Of a DNA stretch of 64,000 nt, positions 11,001 to 21,079 are shown piece by piece. Positions within the stretch are counted from its first letter, which is position 1. The number at the start of each line of letters is the position of its first letter. The stretch is from Iodobacter ciconiae. GTDB taxonomy: Bacteria > Pseudomonadota > Gammaproteobacteria > Burkholderiales > Chitinibacteraceae. The position numbers and the translations under genes are program-made. The stretch lies in assembly GCF_003952345.1 (NCBI RefSeq), contig NZ_CP034433.1, positions 2,418,001-2,482,000 on the forward strand, written 5' to 3'. The notes beneath the pieces are model-generated. The model saw only the letters and a list, made by a program, of their open reading frames with translations, was not told the origin of the DNA and did not search any database.

Positions 11001-12752
11001 TCAGAAACGGGCAATCATTAGCGCACTTGCGCTAAACCAGTTTCGGTAGTCGTCATTTAATGCACGGCGGATGCCTTCACCCGGCTTGGTATAGGCAGCG
11101 GAGAACACAAAAATCAGATTAGGGTTGGCTACATAGCGGGCAGTCAGATTCAGCTCTTTACCAAGATCATCAGACGGGAGCACCGACAGGGCCTGGGCAC
11201 CGCCCAGATTATTGAGCGTGTCGGCCTTGAATAACCAGAACTGAGGAGTCAGCTCCCAGCGCGGATCAGGCTGCAGCCGCGCCATAAAACGATGGGCAAT
11301 GACGTTCGAAGTCTGCACCACCTTGTACTGGTTCAGGCCTTGCACCCACTCATCCCCGCCGCCACCTGCAAACAAAGGATCCCAGCGCTCAAAAACCGGC
11401 GTATCAGGATTATCGCCGGTGAACCTGGAATAACGGTAACTCAGTGCCGGGCTCCAGGGCGTCTCAATCAGGCGGTAGCCCGCTTCGGCATACCCTGCCC
11501 GGGCATCCATATCAAAATTTTTATTAGTCTGGCGCGCAAGCTCGGCCCTTGCATAAAACTTGGACACCGCCGCCGGTGGATCATAGGCCAGGCGCAGATC
11601 CATCACCTGCAAACCCTCACGGGAATAGACCGATGTAGGGGTGTAGTAAGAAAAGTGCGAATCAGGCACCTCCAGATACATCGCCCCCAGACGCAGATTA
11701 GGCAATAAAGTGCCTTCGTAATTAACACCGTTGATTACGGTCTTGCTGTCAATCTCTGTCAATTCATCCGGATTCAGTCTGAACAACTCTAATTTATGGT
11801 TGTCGTATACAAACTGGGCATGCAACAGTTGTTCAGCCGCATTACGGGGATTGGATTGAAGTGCGGCACGCCCGCCGCCATTGGCCGAAGCCAGGCGCAG
11901 GATCATCCCGCTATCGATCTGAAAAGATTTTCTACCGTACAGCAGGCTCAGCTGCCGCACCCCGCCCTGATCGGAAGTATTACGGCCAACCACGCCCAGA
12001 TAGGCGTCTTCCACACCACCATGCTGCCGGGACTGATCGGTAAAGAGTTCCGGCCCCCAGGAGCCAGAGGCAATATAACTGCCACCGGCAAACAGGGAGA
12101 TCTGATCAGTTACCGAAGTGAGGCCATAGAGGCCAGCCTCTATGCTGCTTTCCAGCCAGGTATCCGTACCATTACGCCCCGAAGGAGCCTGCGCCAGCGG
12201 ATTACCGGCAGTGAGAATATCCGGGCGGCCAAAAAAGGCATTGGTGTTGGAGAACACCATGGATTTATTTTCTAATTTGGCCTGCAATACCGAGTGATCA
12301 TCAGCATACAGAGTCGGGAAATCCTTCCAGTCCCCTGTTGCCAGAAGCCCCATTGGTGCGTCATTGAGCGGTTTGGCCCGCTCACTCAGCGTAATGTCGA
12401 GAATCAGCTCAAGGTTACCTGCGCCATTGGTCTGCACCAGATATTTAGCGTCCTGGACAAATTTCAGACGCCGTACCTGGTTCAGCATCATATTGCTGCG
12501 GGCCGGATCAAACTGCCCGCCGGGATAGGCTGAAAACGCTTTCAGCACCACATCCCGGTAGCCCGTGTTTTCCTGCTGGCCATTATCAAAGCGTACCGCA
12601 ACGGACTCGATGCGGCTGCCTGCCAGATCACCACCGGAAGTGGCATATCCCAGGGGGGATAACAGGCACAAAGCGGTAAGCAAAACACTGAATTTGCCAC
12701 GCAGCACTCGCCCGGAACCAGCGGAACCAAACTGACGCAGATTGGTATGCAT
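11001..12752 (-). CDS. AlgE-like outer membrane beta-barrel protein with POTRA-like N-terminus
   Basis: About 583 residues. An N-terminal signal (GKFSVLLTALCLLSPLGYA) follows a positively charged leader. Residues about 45-125 (SRIESVAVRFDNGQ...FDPARSNMMLNQVRRLKFVQDAKYLV...LELILDITLSE) look like one POTRA-type alpha/beta repeat. The rest is made of alternating amphipathic strands with many aromatic girdle residues and ends in ...ALMIARF, a C-terminal Phe typical of BAM substrates. The barrel resembles the alginate-export (AlgE/OprD-like) group. The ATG at 12752 has AAGGTG just upstream and is preferred to a TTG three bases earlier. First gene of the operon with the exported SDR. Substrate cannot be inferred. 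Confidence 0.75.
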   Translation of the reverse strand: MHTNLRQFGSAGSGRVLRGKFSVLLTALCLLSPLGYATSGGDLAGSRIESVAVRFDNGQQENTGYRDVVLKAFSAYPGGQFDPARSNMMLNQVRRLKFVQDAKYLVQTNGAGNLELILDITLSERAKPLNDAPMGLLATGDWKDFPTLYADDHSVLQAKLENKSMVFSNTNAFFGRPDILTAGNPLAQAPSGRNGTDTWLESSIEAGLYGLTSVTDQISLFAGGSYIASGSWGPELFTDQSRQHGGVEDAYLGVVGRNTSDQGGVRQLSLLYGRKSFQIDSGMILRLASANGGGRAALQSNPRNAAEQLLHAQFVYDNHKLELFRLNPDELTEIDSKTVINGVNYEGTLLPNLRLGAMYLEVPDSHFSYYTPTSVYSREGLQVMDLRLAYDPPAAVSKFYARAELARQTNKNFDMDARAGYAEAGYRLIETPWSPALSYRYSRFTGDNPDTPVFERWDPLFAGGGGDEWVQGLNQYKVVQTSNVIAHRFMARLQPDPRWELTPQFWLFKADTLNNLGGAQALSVLPSDDLGKELNLTARYVANPNLIFVFSAAYTKPGEGIRRALNDDYRNWFSASALMIARF

Positions 12753-12899
12753 CAAGCACCTTTTACTTAACTCTAGTTACGAAGCATGACAGTATTCATT
12801 AATGCTTAAATATGAAAATAAGCTCTTGCCCTTACAGAACAACCAAGCACCTTCAAAGCATATTGAATATACCCCGCCAAACACCCGGAAAAATAAGAA

Positions 12900-13241
12900 C
12901 TAGTTAAAGAATCTGCGCCATTCAGAGGCTTTCACCAACTGACGGCAGTGATCCCGATCAAGTCGGCGCCCCAGGTAACGACCACGGTCATAAGCCAGAT
13001 TACGCGCAGCGATGGCATCGAGTTTACGACGTGAAGACATATCGTCCACTTCTTTAAATGCCCGCAACCTTGCCATCTTGTAGCGCCCTTCCCGGTCACT
13101 ATCATTTTCAATGCAATATTTCATGGCACCTGAAAAAGCGCCAATCCGATGCGCATCCTGACGGCTGTCAGCCCAGGCAGGAGATGCAAGCAACATGGCC
13201 AGCGGCGTAAGTACAGCGGCACAAATTTTAATTAATTTCAT
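12900..13241 (-). CDS. Small exported protein of unknown function
   Basis: A 113-residue protein with signal peptide MKLIKICAAVLTPLAMLLASPAWA (cleavage after AWA, residue 24) and a mature part rich in Arg and Asp with two Cys (in MKYCIEN and DHCRQL) that may form a disulfide. ATG at 13241 is chosen because TAGGAGTG lies at the correct distance; the longer reading needs a GTG inside that ribosome binding site. It sits 20 bp downstream of another small exported charged protein in the same direction, so the two are probably co-transcribed. I do not recognise the family. Confidence 0.65.
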   Translation of the reverse strand: MKLIKICAAVLTPLAMLLASPAWADSRQDAHRIGAFSGAMKYCIENDSDREGRYKMARLRAFKEVDDMSSRRKLDAIAARNLAYDRGRYLGRRLDRDHCRQLVKASEWRRFFN

Positions 13242-13261
13242 GAATATCACTCCTAAATGGA

Positions 13262-13582
13262 TTATTTCCAGCGATCTTTACGGATTTCCCGGCGAATTTC
13301 ACGCTTGGCCTCGCGGCGCTCGCTGCGTACTTCACGCTCCGCGCTTCGTTTAGCTGCACGTACCTCACGTGCCCCTTCACGAATAGCCTGGCGACGCTCC
13401 CTGGGCGTGTCCGCTTCGTAATAATCACGGGCAGCCTCCCGGCGCTCGGCGATCACTTCGCGGGCACCGTCCAATTTGGCTTTAGAAACTTCACGCACTC
13501 CATCGCGATAAGCATCATTAACACCAGCCTGTACGGAAAGGCTCAGCGTTGCGGCGATAAACAAGATAAGTAAACGAGACAT
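13262..13582 (-). CDS. Small exported Arg/Glu-rich coiled-coil protein
   Basis: A 106-residue protein: signal peptide MSRLLILFIAATLSLSVQA (cleavage after VQA), then a mature domain of about 85 residues, nearly half Arg, Lys and Glu, in alternating charge patterns such as ERREAARDYYEADTPRERR and RSERREAKREIRREIRK. This predicts a single long helix or coiled coil with no Cys. ATG at 13582 is taken because the signal peptide begins there. Upstream partner of the gene at 12900-13241. Similar basic periplasmic helices occur in stress-related small proteins, but no function can be named. Confidence 0.65.
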   Translation of the reverse strand: MSRLLILFIAATLSLSVQAGVNDAYRDGVREVSKAKLDGAREVIAERREAARDYYEADTPRERRQAIREGAREVRAAKRSAEREVRSERREAKREIRREIRKDRWK

Positions 13583-14061
13583 GATGAACTCCAGAATCAC
13601 AGAGCCGTTAGGCAACGAAGCACATCATATGGAAGAGAAGAACAACTTTGAACCTCATGTGCGGTTTCGCACAGCGATAGACGGACTCTTAAACAAGGGC
13701 ACATGCGGCAAAATAATAAATGTAACCCAAAAGTTTACCCCCGCTTTAACAACATCCCCCCAAAAAATCGCCTGCTGCCCACAGGGGTAAATGCTGCGGC
13801 AGTCCAGAGATAGAACTCAAGTTATTGGAAGGGCAAGTTTTTAAGTTATGAGAATTCTTTTTGATTAAAAGCAGGCATTGCATTAAGCCAGAAGCAAAAT
13901 ACAAAAAATGAGGCGGGAGTTAACAAACGGAACAAAGACATATGTTTTCACAACAGCTTAATGAGCTGCCGTGAAAACATACAAAAAATACAAATCACCT
14001 AAATAAAATACTTATTTCACAAATCCAAGCATTTAAAACTTAATGCATTCCGACTGGCTGG
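13583..14061. other. AT-rich intergenic region with a long hairpin
   Basis: About 480 bases upstream of the exported coiled-coil gene and downstream of ssb. Apart from the hairpin at 13941-13981, it is featureless and AT-rich. A short plus-strand open frame at its left end has no homology I recognise and was not called. Confidence 0.4.
13941..13981. other. Stem-loop downstream of ssb
   Basis: 11-bp arms TATGTTTTCAC / GTGAAAACATA with an inner stem CAGCT/AGCTG, 80 bp past the ssb stop. The minus-strand side lacks a clean U-tract, so it may be a weak terminator or an RNA-stabilising hairpin. Confidence 0.5.
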
Positions 14062-14577
14062 TCAGAACGGAATATCGTCCTCAAAATCATCAAAGCTTTT
14101 TGGTGCCGCCGCCGCTGGGGCGGGTGCCGGGCGGCGGGCCGGGGCTGGAGCGGCTTGCTGCTGCTGATAGCCACCGCTTTGCTGCTGGTTGTAGCCACCA
14201 TCATCAAAACCGCTGTCTGCCGGTGCGCTGTTGCTCGCGGCGCGCCCGCCAAGCATTTGCATCTGGTCGGCGATGATTTCGGTAGTATAGCGGTCCTGGC
14301 CGGTCGTTTTATCTTGCCATTTACGCGTTTGCAGGCGGCCTTCGATGTAAACCGATGAGCCTTTTTTCAGGTACTGCGCGGCAATTTCGGCCAGACGATT
14401 GTACATAGTGATATTGTGCCATTCGGTTTTTTCCTGCTTTTGACCGGTGGCTTTGTCTTTCCAGCTTTCAGTAGTGGCAATGCTGAAATTACACACGGCG
14501 CCACCCGATGGCAGAAAGCGATTTTCCGGGTCTTTACCCAAGTTGCCGATCAGAATTACTTTATTTAATGAAGCCAT
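14062..14577 (-). CDS. ssb: Single-stranded DNA-binding protein
   Basis: A 171-residue SSB. The OB fold fills residues 1-110 ([42 protein letters not shown]...[32 protein letters not shown]). A Gln/Gly/Pro/Ala-rich disordered linker follows (about 120-160), then the acidic tail DDFEDDIPF, the docking site for replication and repair partners. It coats ssDNA as a tetramer. It is transcribed 23 bp downstream of the yajR transporter, a pairing common in betaproteobacteria, and so probably from the same promoter. Confidence 0.97.
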   Translation of the reverse strand: MASLNKVILIGNLGKDPENRFLPSGGAVCNFSIATTESWKDKATGQKQEKTEWHNITMYNRLAEIAAQYLKKGSSVYIEGRLQTRKWQDKTTGQDRYTTEIIADQMQMLGGRAASNSAPADSGFDDGGYNQQQSGGYQQQQAAPAPARRPAPAPAAAAPKSFDDFEDDIPF

Positions 14578-14600
14578 TTGCTTATCTCTTCTTTTATCTT

Positions 14601-15989
14601 TTACGGGGCAGACGGGGTAGTCAAACCAGCCGTCTCTTCAATAAGTTGCCGCGCCGCGGCTTCGTTCCAGCCTGTTTGCAAGACTTTCAGCAACGCCACG
14701 CGTTCATCAATTAAAACGACGGCCTCTTTTACGCCGTCGATTGCGGCAAGTTTAACAGACAGTGCCTGTGCATTGCCCTCCCAATTATCGCCGATATGGA
14801 ACATTTGTGTTTTTACCGGCAAGGGTGGCTGCATTCCCGCCGCAAAAAACAGCCAGACCACCATCAGTGCGGCACACAATAAGAATATAGCGCTCACGCT
14901 GCCCTGCTGCTGATACAACCAGCCTGCAAGGGCCGAACCTAAAAACATACTCAGTGACTGGCAAGTGTTATACACGCCCATCGCCGTACCTTTGGCGTCG
15001 CTCGGGGCAATTTTAGAAATCAGGCTGGGCTGAGTGGCTTCCAGAATATTAAAAGCAATAAAATACACCGACAACCACACCACGATCATGGCCAGATTAG
15101 GCATATACAGCGCCATGCCCAGCTGGGCGAGCAGCATCAGGCTGATGGCAAAAATAAACACTTCTTTCAGGTGTTGTTTTTTTTCACCATAAATCACCGC
15201 CGGCACCATCAGCACAAAGCTGATCAGCACCACCGGCAAATACACCCACCAATGATGCTCCAGACTAATCCCCCCTAATTGGGTCAGCAGCAGCGGCATC
15301 ACGGTAAACATAGCCATTTGCGCCGCATGCAGGGCAAATACACCGTAATTCATGCGCAGTAGCTGAGGATGGCGTAATACGGCAGGCAAGCGGGTGGCGC
15401 TGATTTCGGCATCAGAATGAAAACGTGAAATAACCGGGTCAGGAATAATTTGCCGCACACCAATCATCGCGGCAATGGTCAGCAGCGCCGTCAACAGGAA
15501 GATGCCCGGCAAACCGACCCATGCCGCCAGCGCAGGCGCGGCGACCAAAGAAATGGCAAAGGTGCTGGCAATACTGCCACCGATCATCGCCATCGCCTTG
15601 GTGCGGTTTTCTTCGCGGGTTAAATCAGCCAGCAGTGCAGTAACCGCCGCCGAGATCGCCCCCGCCCCCTGCACGGCACGGCCCACAATCAGCCAGGCCA
15701 CATGATCGGCCATGGCACACATCACGCTACCTACCGCAAACAGGGCGAGGCCGATATAGATGACTTTTTTGCGGCCTACCCGATCCGACCACATGCCAAA
15801 AGGCAGTTGCAATAAGGCCTGCGTCAGGCCGTAAGCACCAAACGCCAAGCCAACCATCGTGTGATTATCCCCCCCGGGAAGCTTGCCTGCGTAAACCGCG
15901 AATACAGGCAGAATGAGAAACATTCCCAGCATACGCAGGGCATAAAGCCCGGCTAAACCAAGCGAAGCACGTAGTTCTATAGGATTCAT
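14601..15989 (-). CDS. yajR: MFS transporter of the YajR type
   Basis: A 462-residue inner membrane protein with 12 predicted helices and a C-terminal soluble domain. The MFS signature motif A is seen as [16 protein letters not shown] between helices 2 and 3, and NMYA-like symmetry follows in the second half. After the last helix (about residue 390), [42 protein letters not shown] is the ferredoxin-like YAM domain that defines YajR. It is a proton-coupled exporter whose natural substrate is unsettled. It is the promoter-proximal gene of the yajR-ssb pair and divergent from uvrA. Confidence 0.9.
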   Translation of the reverse strand: MNPIELRASLGLAGLYALRMLGMFLILPVFAVYAGKLPGGDNHTMVGLAFGAYGLTQALLQLPFGMWSDRVGRKKVIYIGLALFAVGSVMCAMADHVAWLIVGRAVQGAGAISAAVTALLADLTREENRTKAMAMIGGSIASTFAISLVAAPALAAWVGLPGIFLLTALLTIAAMIGVRQIIPDPVISRFHSDAEISATRLPAVLRHPQLLRMNYGVFALHAAQMAMFTVMPLLLTQLGGISLEHHWWVYLPVVLISFVLMVPAVIYGEKKQHLKEVFIFAISLMLLAQLGMALYMPNLAMIVVWLSVYFIAFNILEATQPSLISKIAPSDAKGTAMGVYNTCQSLSMFLGSALAGWLYQQQGSVSAIFLLCAALMVVWLFFAAGMQPPLPVKTQMFHIGDNWEGNAQALSVKLAAIDGVKEAVVLIDERVALLKVLQTGWNEAAARQLIEETAGLTTPSAP

Positions 15990-16176
15990 GGCAGCAATTT
16001 GAAGTGGCGTCTGATGGGCTGGAAGTTACATCATCACCTGGCGTATAGGCATAAAAACCATGCCACTCTAAGCGTTTTGGTGAAAATGTAGTGATTAAGT
16101 AAATGCTTCCAACACACTTTTGACAGGAAAGTCCGGTATATTATCCGATTCCTCTTTACTGCAGATACCGGCCTTT

Positions 16177-19038
16177 ATGTCGTACCGTCGTATCGAATCA
16201 TCCGAAGCCCCGCAAATTCGCATTCGCGGCGCTCGCACGCACAATTTAAAAAACGTTAATCTCGACCTGCCGCGCGGCAGTTTAGTTGTGATTACGGGGC
16301 TTTCCGGCTCAGGAAAATCATCCCTGGCGTTTGATACCTTGTATGCCGAAGGCCAGCGCCGCTATGTAGAATCGCTGTCCGCTTATGCGCGGCAATTTTT
16401 ACAATTGATGGAAAAACCCGATGTTGATCTGATCGAAGGGCTCAGCCCGGCGATATCCATTGAGCAAAAAGCCACCAGCCATAATCCGCGCTCTACCGTT
16501 GGCACGGTGACAGAAATCCACGATTACCTGCGCCTCTTATTTGCCCGCGTCGGCACGCCATTCTGCCCCGAGCATAAGCAGCCCTTGCAATCACAAACTG
16601 TCAGCCAGATGGTCGATCACGTTTTAGCGCTGCCGGAAGAAACCAAACTCATGGTACTGGCTCCGATTGTGGTCGGCAAAAAAGGCGAAAACGTCGATCT
16701 GTTTGACGAGCTGCGAGCACAGGGCTTTGTGCGTGTCCGGGTTGACGGTGAAATTTACGAGCTGGATGAAACGCCTAAGCTGGACAAAAACAAGAAACAC
16801 ACCATTGAAGTGGTGGTGGACCGGCTAAAAGTACGGGAAGACGTGAAGCAGCGCCTTGCCGAATCGTTTGAAACCGCCCTGCGCCACGCCGAAGGCCGCG
16901 CCATTGCACTAGAAATGGATAGCGGCAAGGAGCATTGGTTTTCGGCCAAATTTGCCTGCCCGATTTGTAGCTACAGCCTGCCTGAGCTTGAGCCCCGCCT
17001 GTTTTCATTTAATAACCCGATGGGCGCTTGCCCTAAGTGCGAAGGCCTGGGCCAGATCACATTTTTTGACCCTAAGCGCGTCGTAGCTCACCCAGATTTA
17101 AGCCTGGCGGCAGGTGCGATTAAGGGTTGGGATAAGCGTAATCAGTTTTATTTCCAGATGCTGACCAGTATTGCCGAGCACTATGGCTTTGATGTCAGTG
17201 AGACGTGGGCTGCGCTAACAGAAGAAGTACAGCAAGCCGTGTTGCATGGCTCGGGTACCGAGGAAATTGCCTTTACCTATATGAACGAGCGCGGTAATAA
17301 AGTATCCCGCTCGCACGCCTTTGAAGGGATTATCCCCAATCTGGAGCGTCGTTATGTTGAAACCGATTCGATGGCAGTGCGTGAAGAATTAGCCAAATAC
17401 CAGAACAACCAGCCCTGCCCACATTGCGAAGGCGCAAGGCTGCGCATTGAAGCACGTAATGTGCGTGTTGGCGAATGTAATCTGCACGAAGTCAGCCGCA
17501 TGGCACTAAAAGACACCGCGGTTTATTTTAGTGCCTTAACACTGACCGGTGCCAAAGCGCAGATTGCAGAAAAAATCATTAAAGAGATTCGCGAGCGCCT
17601 CGGTTTTCTGGTCAATGTTGGTCTCGATTACCTAAGTCTTGATCGCAGCGCCGATACGCTTTCGGGCGGTGAAGCCCAGCGGATTCGCCTTGCCAGCCAG
17701 ATTGGCTCTGGCTTAACCGGCGTGATGTATGTGCTGGATGAACCATCGATTGGCCTGCATCAGCGCGATAACGACCGACTGCTGGGTACGCTGCGCCATT
17801 TGCGTGATCTGGACAACACGGTGATTGTGGTTGAGCACGATGAAGACGCTATCCGTATGGCCGATTACCTGGTGGATATGGGGCCGGGCGCCGGTGTACA
17901 TGGCGGAGAAGTGGTCGCAGCGGGAACCCCCGAAGACATCATGAACGAGCCTCGCTCCATCACCGGGCAGTTTTTATCCGGCACGCGGCGTATTGCTATT
18001 CCTGAAGCGCGCCGCCAGCCTGACCCGGAAAAATGGCTGTCTCTGAAAGGCGCAACAGGCAATAACCTGAAGCACGTTGAGCTAAAACTACCGGTTGGTT
18101 TGTTTGTCTGCATCACCGGCGTATCGGGCTCGGGTAAATCTACCCTGATCAACGACACGCTTTACACCATCGCAGCGAAAGAGCTTAACGGCGCATCAGG
18201 TGAGCCAGCACCATTTGAAAGCATCAGCGGGCTGAATCACTTTGATAAGGTGATTAACGTCGATCAATCGCCAATTGGCCGTACACCGCGCTCTAACCCT
18301 GCCACCTATACCGGCATGTTTACGCCGATTCGTGAGCTGTTTGCCGGCGTACCCACCAGCCGCGAACGTGGTTATAGCCCGGGACGGTTTAGCTTTAACG
18401 TAAAAGGCGGACGCTGCGAAGCATGCCAGGGCGATGGGGTACTCAAAGTAGAAATGCACTTTCTGCCCGATGTATATGTGCCCTGTGATGTCTGCCACGG
18501 CAAACGCTATAACCGCGAAACACTGGAAGTACTCTATAAAGGCAAAAACATCACCGAAGTACTGGGGATGACGGTAGAGCAGGCGCTGGCGTTTTTTGAA
18601 GCCGTGCCAACGGTGGCACGTAAGCTTAAAACCCTAACCGATGTAGGCCTGGATTACATCCGCTTAGGCCAGAGCGCCACCACGCTGTCTGGCGGTGAAG
18701 CACAACGGGTGAAGCTGGCGCTGGAGCTATCCAAGCGCGACACCGGCCGCACCCTGTATATCCTGGATGAGCCAACAACCGGTTTGCATTTCCATGATAT
18801 TGATCAGCTACTGGCAGTGCTGCATCGCCTGCGCGAACACGGCAACACGGTAGTGGTGATCGAACACAATCTGGACGTGGTGAAGACCGCAGACTGGGTA
18901 ATTGATCTGGGACCGGAAGGCGGTGCGGGCGGCGGGCGTATCCTAATGAGCGGCACACCCGAAGAGTTAGCCGCCTGCACAGAGAGCCATACCGGGCAAT
19001 ATCTGGCTAAAACTTTGGCAGCACATCAATCTGACTGA
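16177..19038 (+). CDS. uvrA: Excinuclease ABC subunit UvrA
   Basis: A 953-residue DNA damage sensor of nucleotide excision repair that works with UvrB and UvrC. Two ABC ATPase modules: Walker [10 protein letters not shown] near residue 40 and GVSGSGKST in the second half, each with an LSGGEAQR signature and Walker B ([26 protein letters not shown]). Two zinc fingers are present: CPIC...CPKC, and CEACQGDG...CDVCHGKR near the middle of domain II. ATG at 16177 starts the conserved [14 protein letters not shown]-terminus; a TTG at 16120 is in frame but adds an unsupported extension. No good LexA box was found. Followed by a strong terminator. Confidence 0.97.
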   Translation: MSYRRIESSEAPQIRIRGARTHNLKNVNLDLPRGSLVVITGLSGSGKSSLAFDTLYAEGQRRYVESLSAYARQFLQLMEKPDVDLIEGLSPAISIEQKATSHNPRSTVGTVTEIHDYLRLLFARVGTPFCPEHKQPLQSQTVSQMVDHVLALPEETKLMVLAPIVVGKKGENVDLFDELRAQGFVRVRVDGEIYELDETPKLDKNKKHTIEVVVDRLKVREDVKQRLAESFETALRHAEGRAIALEMDSGKEHWFSAKFACPICSYSLPELEPRLFSFNNPMGACPKCEGLGQITFFDPKRVVAHPDLSLAAGAIKGWDKRNQFYFQMLTSIAEHYGFDVSETWAALTEEVQQAVLHGSGTEEIAFTYMNERGNKVSRSHAFEGIIPNLERRYVETDSMAVREELAKYQNNQPCPHCEGARLRIEARNVRVGECNLHEVSRMALKDTAVYFSALTLTGAKAQIAEKIIKEIRERLGFLVNVGLDYLSLDRSADTLSGGEAQRIRLASQIGSGLTGVMYVLDEPSIGLHQRDNDRLLGTLRHLRDLDNTVIVVEHDEDAIRMADYLVDMGPGAGVHGGEVVAAGTPEDIMNEPRSITGQFLSGTRRIAIPEARRQPDPEKWLSLKGATGNNLKHVELKLPVGLFVCITGVSGSGKSTLINDTLYTIAAKELNGASGEPAPFESISGLNHFDKVINVDQSPIGRTPRSNPATYTGMFTPIRELFAGVPTSRERGYSPGRFSFNVKGGRCEACQGDGVLKVEMHFLPDVYVPCDVCHGKRYNRETLEVLYKGKNITEVLGMTVEQALAFFEAVPTVARKLKTLTDVGLDYIRLGQSATTLSGGEAQRVKLALELSKRDTGRTLYILDEPTTGLHFHDIDQLLAVLHRLREHGNTVVVIEHNLDVVKTADWVIDLGPEGGAGGGRILMSGTPEELAACTESHTGQYLAKTLAAHQSD

Positions 19039-19045
19039 TTGAATA

Positions 19046-19084
19046 AAAACCGGCTTAAGCGCTTGCAACGCTTAAGCCGGTTTT
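19046..19084 (+). terminator. Intrinsic terminator of uvrA
   Basis: Perfect 16-bp arms AAAACCGGCTTAAGCG / CGCTTAAGCCGGTTTT around a 7-base loop, beginning 8 bp after the stop. The symmetric A/T flanks could also help terminate the convergent fimV-like transcript. Confidence 0.92.
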
Positions 19085-19151
19085 CGTGATCTATCTGCAG
19101 TTGCTTACCTCAATCCTGCAATTACTCTTTTCGCTTTTTGCTTAAGCTGCA

Positions 19152-21071
19152 TCATATTTGTAATGGAATCAAAATATCCAGCCACTTGATTGACACCTGA
19201 CGTTGCTCTGCCGTGCCATGATACAAAAGCTGCTCAAGTTGCTGACAAGCAGAGTGAAGATCATTTTTTTCCAAATGCTGGACCACGGACAGTAAAGCGG
19301 GATCCTCAGTCTGAAAATGGGCCATGTTCAATCCTGTCCTGCGGGGCAAACCCATTTCGGCCGAAGGTAGAAGGCCGGGTATTTCTACCGAGAGATTAAG
19401 CGGCCCGGGCTCAATATAGCTGGCATCCTTTTTAATCCCTGCTAACTCGCCTGCCACAAAATCCACGAGCTCCATTTTGCTATCCGGCATAGCCAGACTC
19501 AACCCTTCCTGAGGAAGCAGACTGATGTTTTCATCTGGCGGCAGATAAAGCGGATTACCCGGATCTAAAGCCCTGCCCATGCCCTGCACACGCTGCCACA
19601 GGCTGTCACTGGAAAACTGTAATCGAAAGCCAGCAGCCTTGTTTTGAAACGCCTGATGCATACCCTGGGCAACATACACGTCAAACAGCATCATCCATAA
19701 AGCTAATGAGCTTGGATGATGCTCGATTTCATCCTCCAATAGATCAACCGCCTGTGTAACCAGGCCATGATCCAGCAGCATCTGCGCTTCTTCAGACACA
19801 TTTTTGGGCTGTATCACATCCACATCATCACGCCCCCAGCCTGAAGCGGCCTGAGGGAGGTGATTCATCGCGCCCGTAGGCTGGCTCCGGTCAGGCATAA
19901 TCTGCGTCGGGCGCTCACTCAGCGGAACAGACGTCATTTCTGATGACGGAGGAAACACATCCGTATCTGCCCGCACAATATTGCGCCGCCGCCAGATTAA
20001 ATAAAATGCCGGTATCAGCAGCAATAATAGAAGCCACCAGGCACCTGGCAAATTAAGGCTTTTGTCTTGGACAAAAACAGGGCTGCTGCTACGAAGCCTT
20101 TTTGTTTGAGGCTTTTCTGCCTGAGGACTTTCTACCTGGGGAGGGCCCTGAAGGGAGGCTAGTTGTTTCTCCAGCTGGCCAATCTGATATTTAAACTGCA
20201 ATAGCTGCGCAGCCTGATCATCAATATCCAAAAGCTGCAGGCGCTCGCGGGCAAGCAAACCTTCATCCGAGCTTGCTGGTATTTTGCTACTGATGGATGA
20301 CAGAGATTCAGACAAACGCAGTTGAAAGCCATTCTGAGCAAAATGCGGTAAAGACGACGCAGTAATTTGTAAAGACTCTTTGACGGGTAGCGGTACCGCG
20401 AGCTGCAGATTTTTCTCCTCGCTCATCACCGAAACGCGAGGCAATAAATGCTTACGATCAGGCAATTTCACGTCTTTATTTAATGGCAGGCGGGCACGAG
20501 CCTGTTGTGCCATAGCCGGGTTCAAGCGATAAATCTCATCCACCATCCGCTTGCGGCTTGCTCTGTCTTTCGGAAAATAAGCCCGGGCTATCTGCTCCAC
20601 CGAATCGCCCTCCTGACTTTGCCAAGTGCCTGAAAAATCAGGCAGGTTCTGCTGCAGTACCGGAGCCTGAGGCACTAAATCGGCACTTTGTCTGGGACGA
20701 TATTCCCGCGGATCAAGCAACACATTGTAATCACGCTGAAAACTGGCGCTTGTTTCACTGGGGCAACGCAAACGAATCGAAAAATCAAGCAGCGGCTCCT
20801 GCAAGGGCTCATTTCCCCTTAGCGTAAGCACACCGCCATTTTCATTCGGTTCAAATGATAAACGGGCACTAAAATGCGGGGCATTCGCACTCTGGGAGGG
20901 GATCAGCCGCAGGCAATGAAGCCCCAGCTCTTCACCTTCCTTGGCCACAATATTAATACGGGCATTAAAACGCTCGCCCAGCGCAGAGCGAAGCTGAATC
21001 TCACCCAGAACAGCAGCATGCGCGAGCGGTACCAACAAACTTGAACATATTAAAAATTGAATAAGTCGCAT
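19152..21071 (-). CDS. fimV: FimV-like polar/pilus assembly protein
   Basis: A 639-residue envelope protein. Signal peptide (cleaved after AHA, residue 19), then the conserved FimV N-terminal domain AVLGEIQLRSALGERFNARINI. A LysM-like peptidoglycan-binding segment lies at about 145-205 (GDSVEQIARAYFPKDRASRKRMVDEIYRLNP). A coiled coil follows (about 265-310), one transmembrane helix (GAWWLLLLLLIPAFYLIW, about 340-357), and a cytoplasmic tail with a TPR-like part (LLDHGLVTQAVDLLEDEIEHHP) and a C-terminal FimV motif (SACQQLEQLLYHGTAEQRQVSIKWLDIL). FimV/HubP proteins organise the cell pole and type IV pilus assembly. It is shorter than Pseudomonas FimV but has all modules. Follows pilU by 8 bp, so co-transcribed with it. 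Confidence 0.85.
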   Translation of the reverse strand: MRLIQFLICSSLLVPLAHAAVLGEIQLRSALGERFNARINIVAKEGEELGLHCLRLIPSQSANAPHFSARLSFEPNENGGVLTLRGNEPLQEPLLDFSIRLRCPSETSASFQRDYNVLLDPREYRPRQSADLVPQAPVLQQNLPDFSGTWQSQEGDSVEQIARAYFPKDRASRKRMVDEIYRLNPAMAQQARARLPLNKDVKLPDRKHLLPRVSVMSEEKNLQLAVPLPVKESLQITASSLPHFAQNGFQLRLSESLSSISSKIPASSDEGLLARERLQLLDIDDQAAQLLQFKYQIGQLEKQLASLQGPPQVESPQAEKPQTKRLRSSSPVFVQDKSLNLPGAWWLLLLLLIPAFYLIWRRRNIVRADTDVFPPSSEMTSVPLSERPTQIMPDRSQPTGAMNHLPQAASGWGRDDVDVIQPKNVSEEAQMLLDHGLVTQAVDLLEDEIEHHPSSLALWMMLFDVYVAQGMHQAFQNKAAGFRLQFSSDSLWQRVQGMGRALDPGNPLYLPPDENISLLPQEGLSLAMPDSKMELVDFVAGELAGIKKDASYIEPGPLNLSVEIPGLLPSAEMGLPRRTGLNMAHFQTEDPALLSVVQHLEKNDLHSACQQLEQLLYHGTAEQRQVSIKWLDILIPLQI

Positions 21072-21079
21072 AGGCAGGT

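Noticed and set aside
13581..13790. 70-codon plus-strand frame divergent from the Arg/Glu-rich exported gene
   Set aside because: Starts on top of the other gene's start codon, no ribosome binding site, signal or recognisable domain.
16081..16177. TTGACA and possible LexA box or extended TTG start upstream of uvrA
   Set aside because: No CTGT-N8-ACAG palindrome was found and no good -10 at proper spacing; the TTG extension lacks homology to UvrA.
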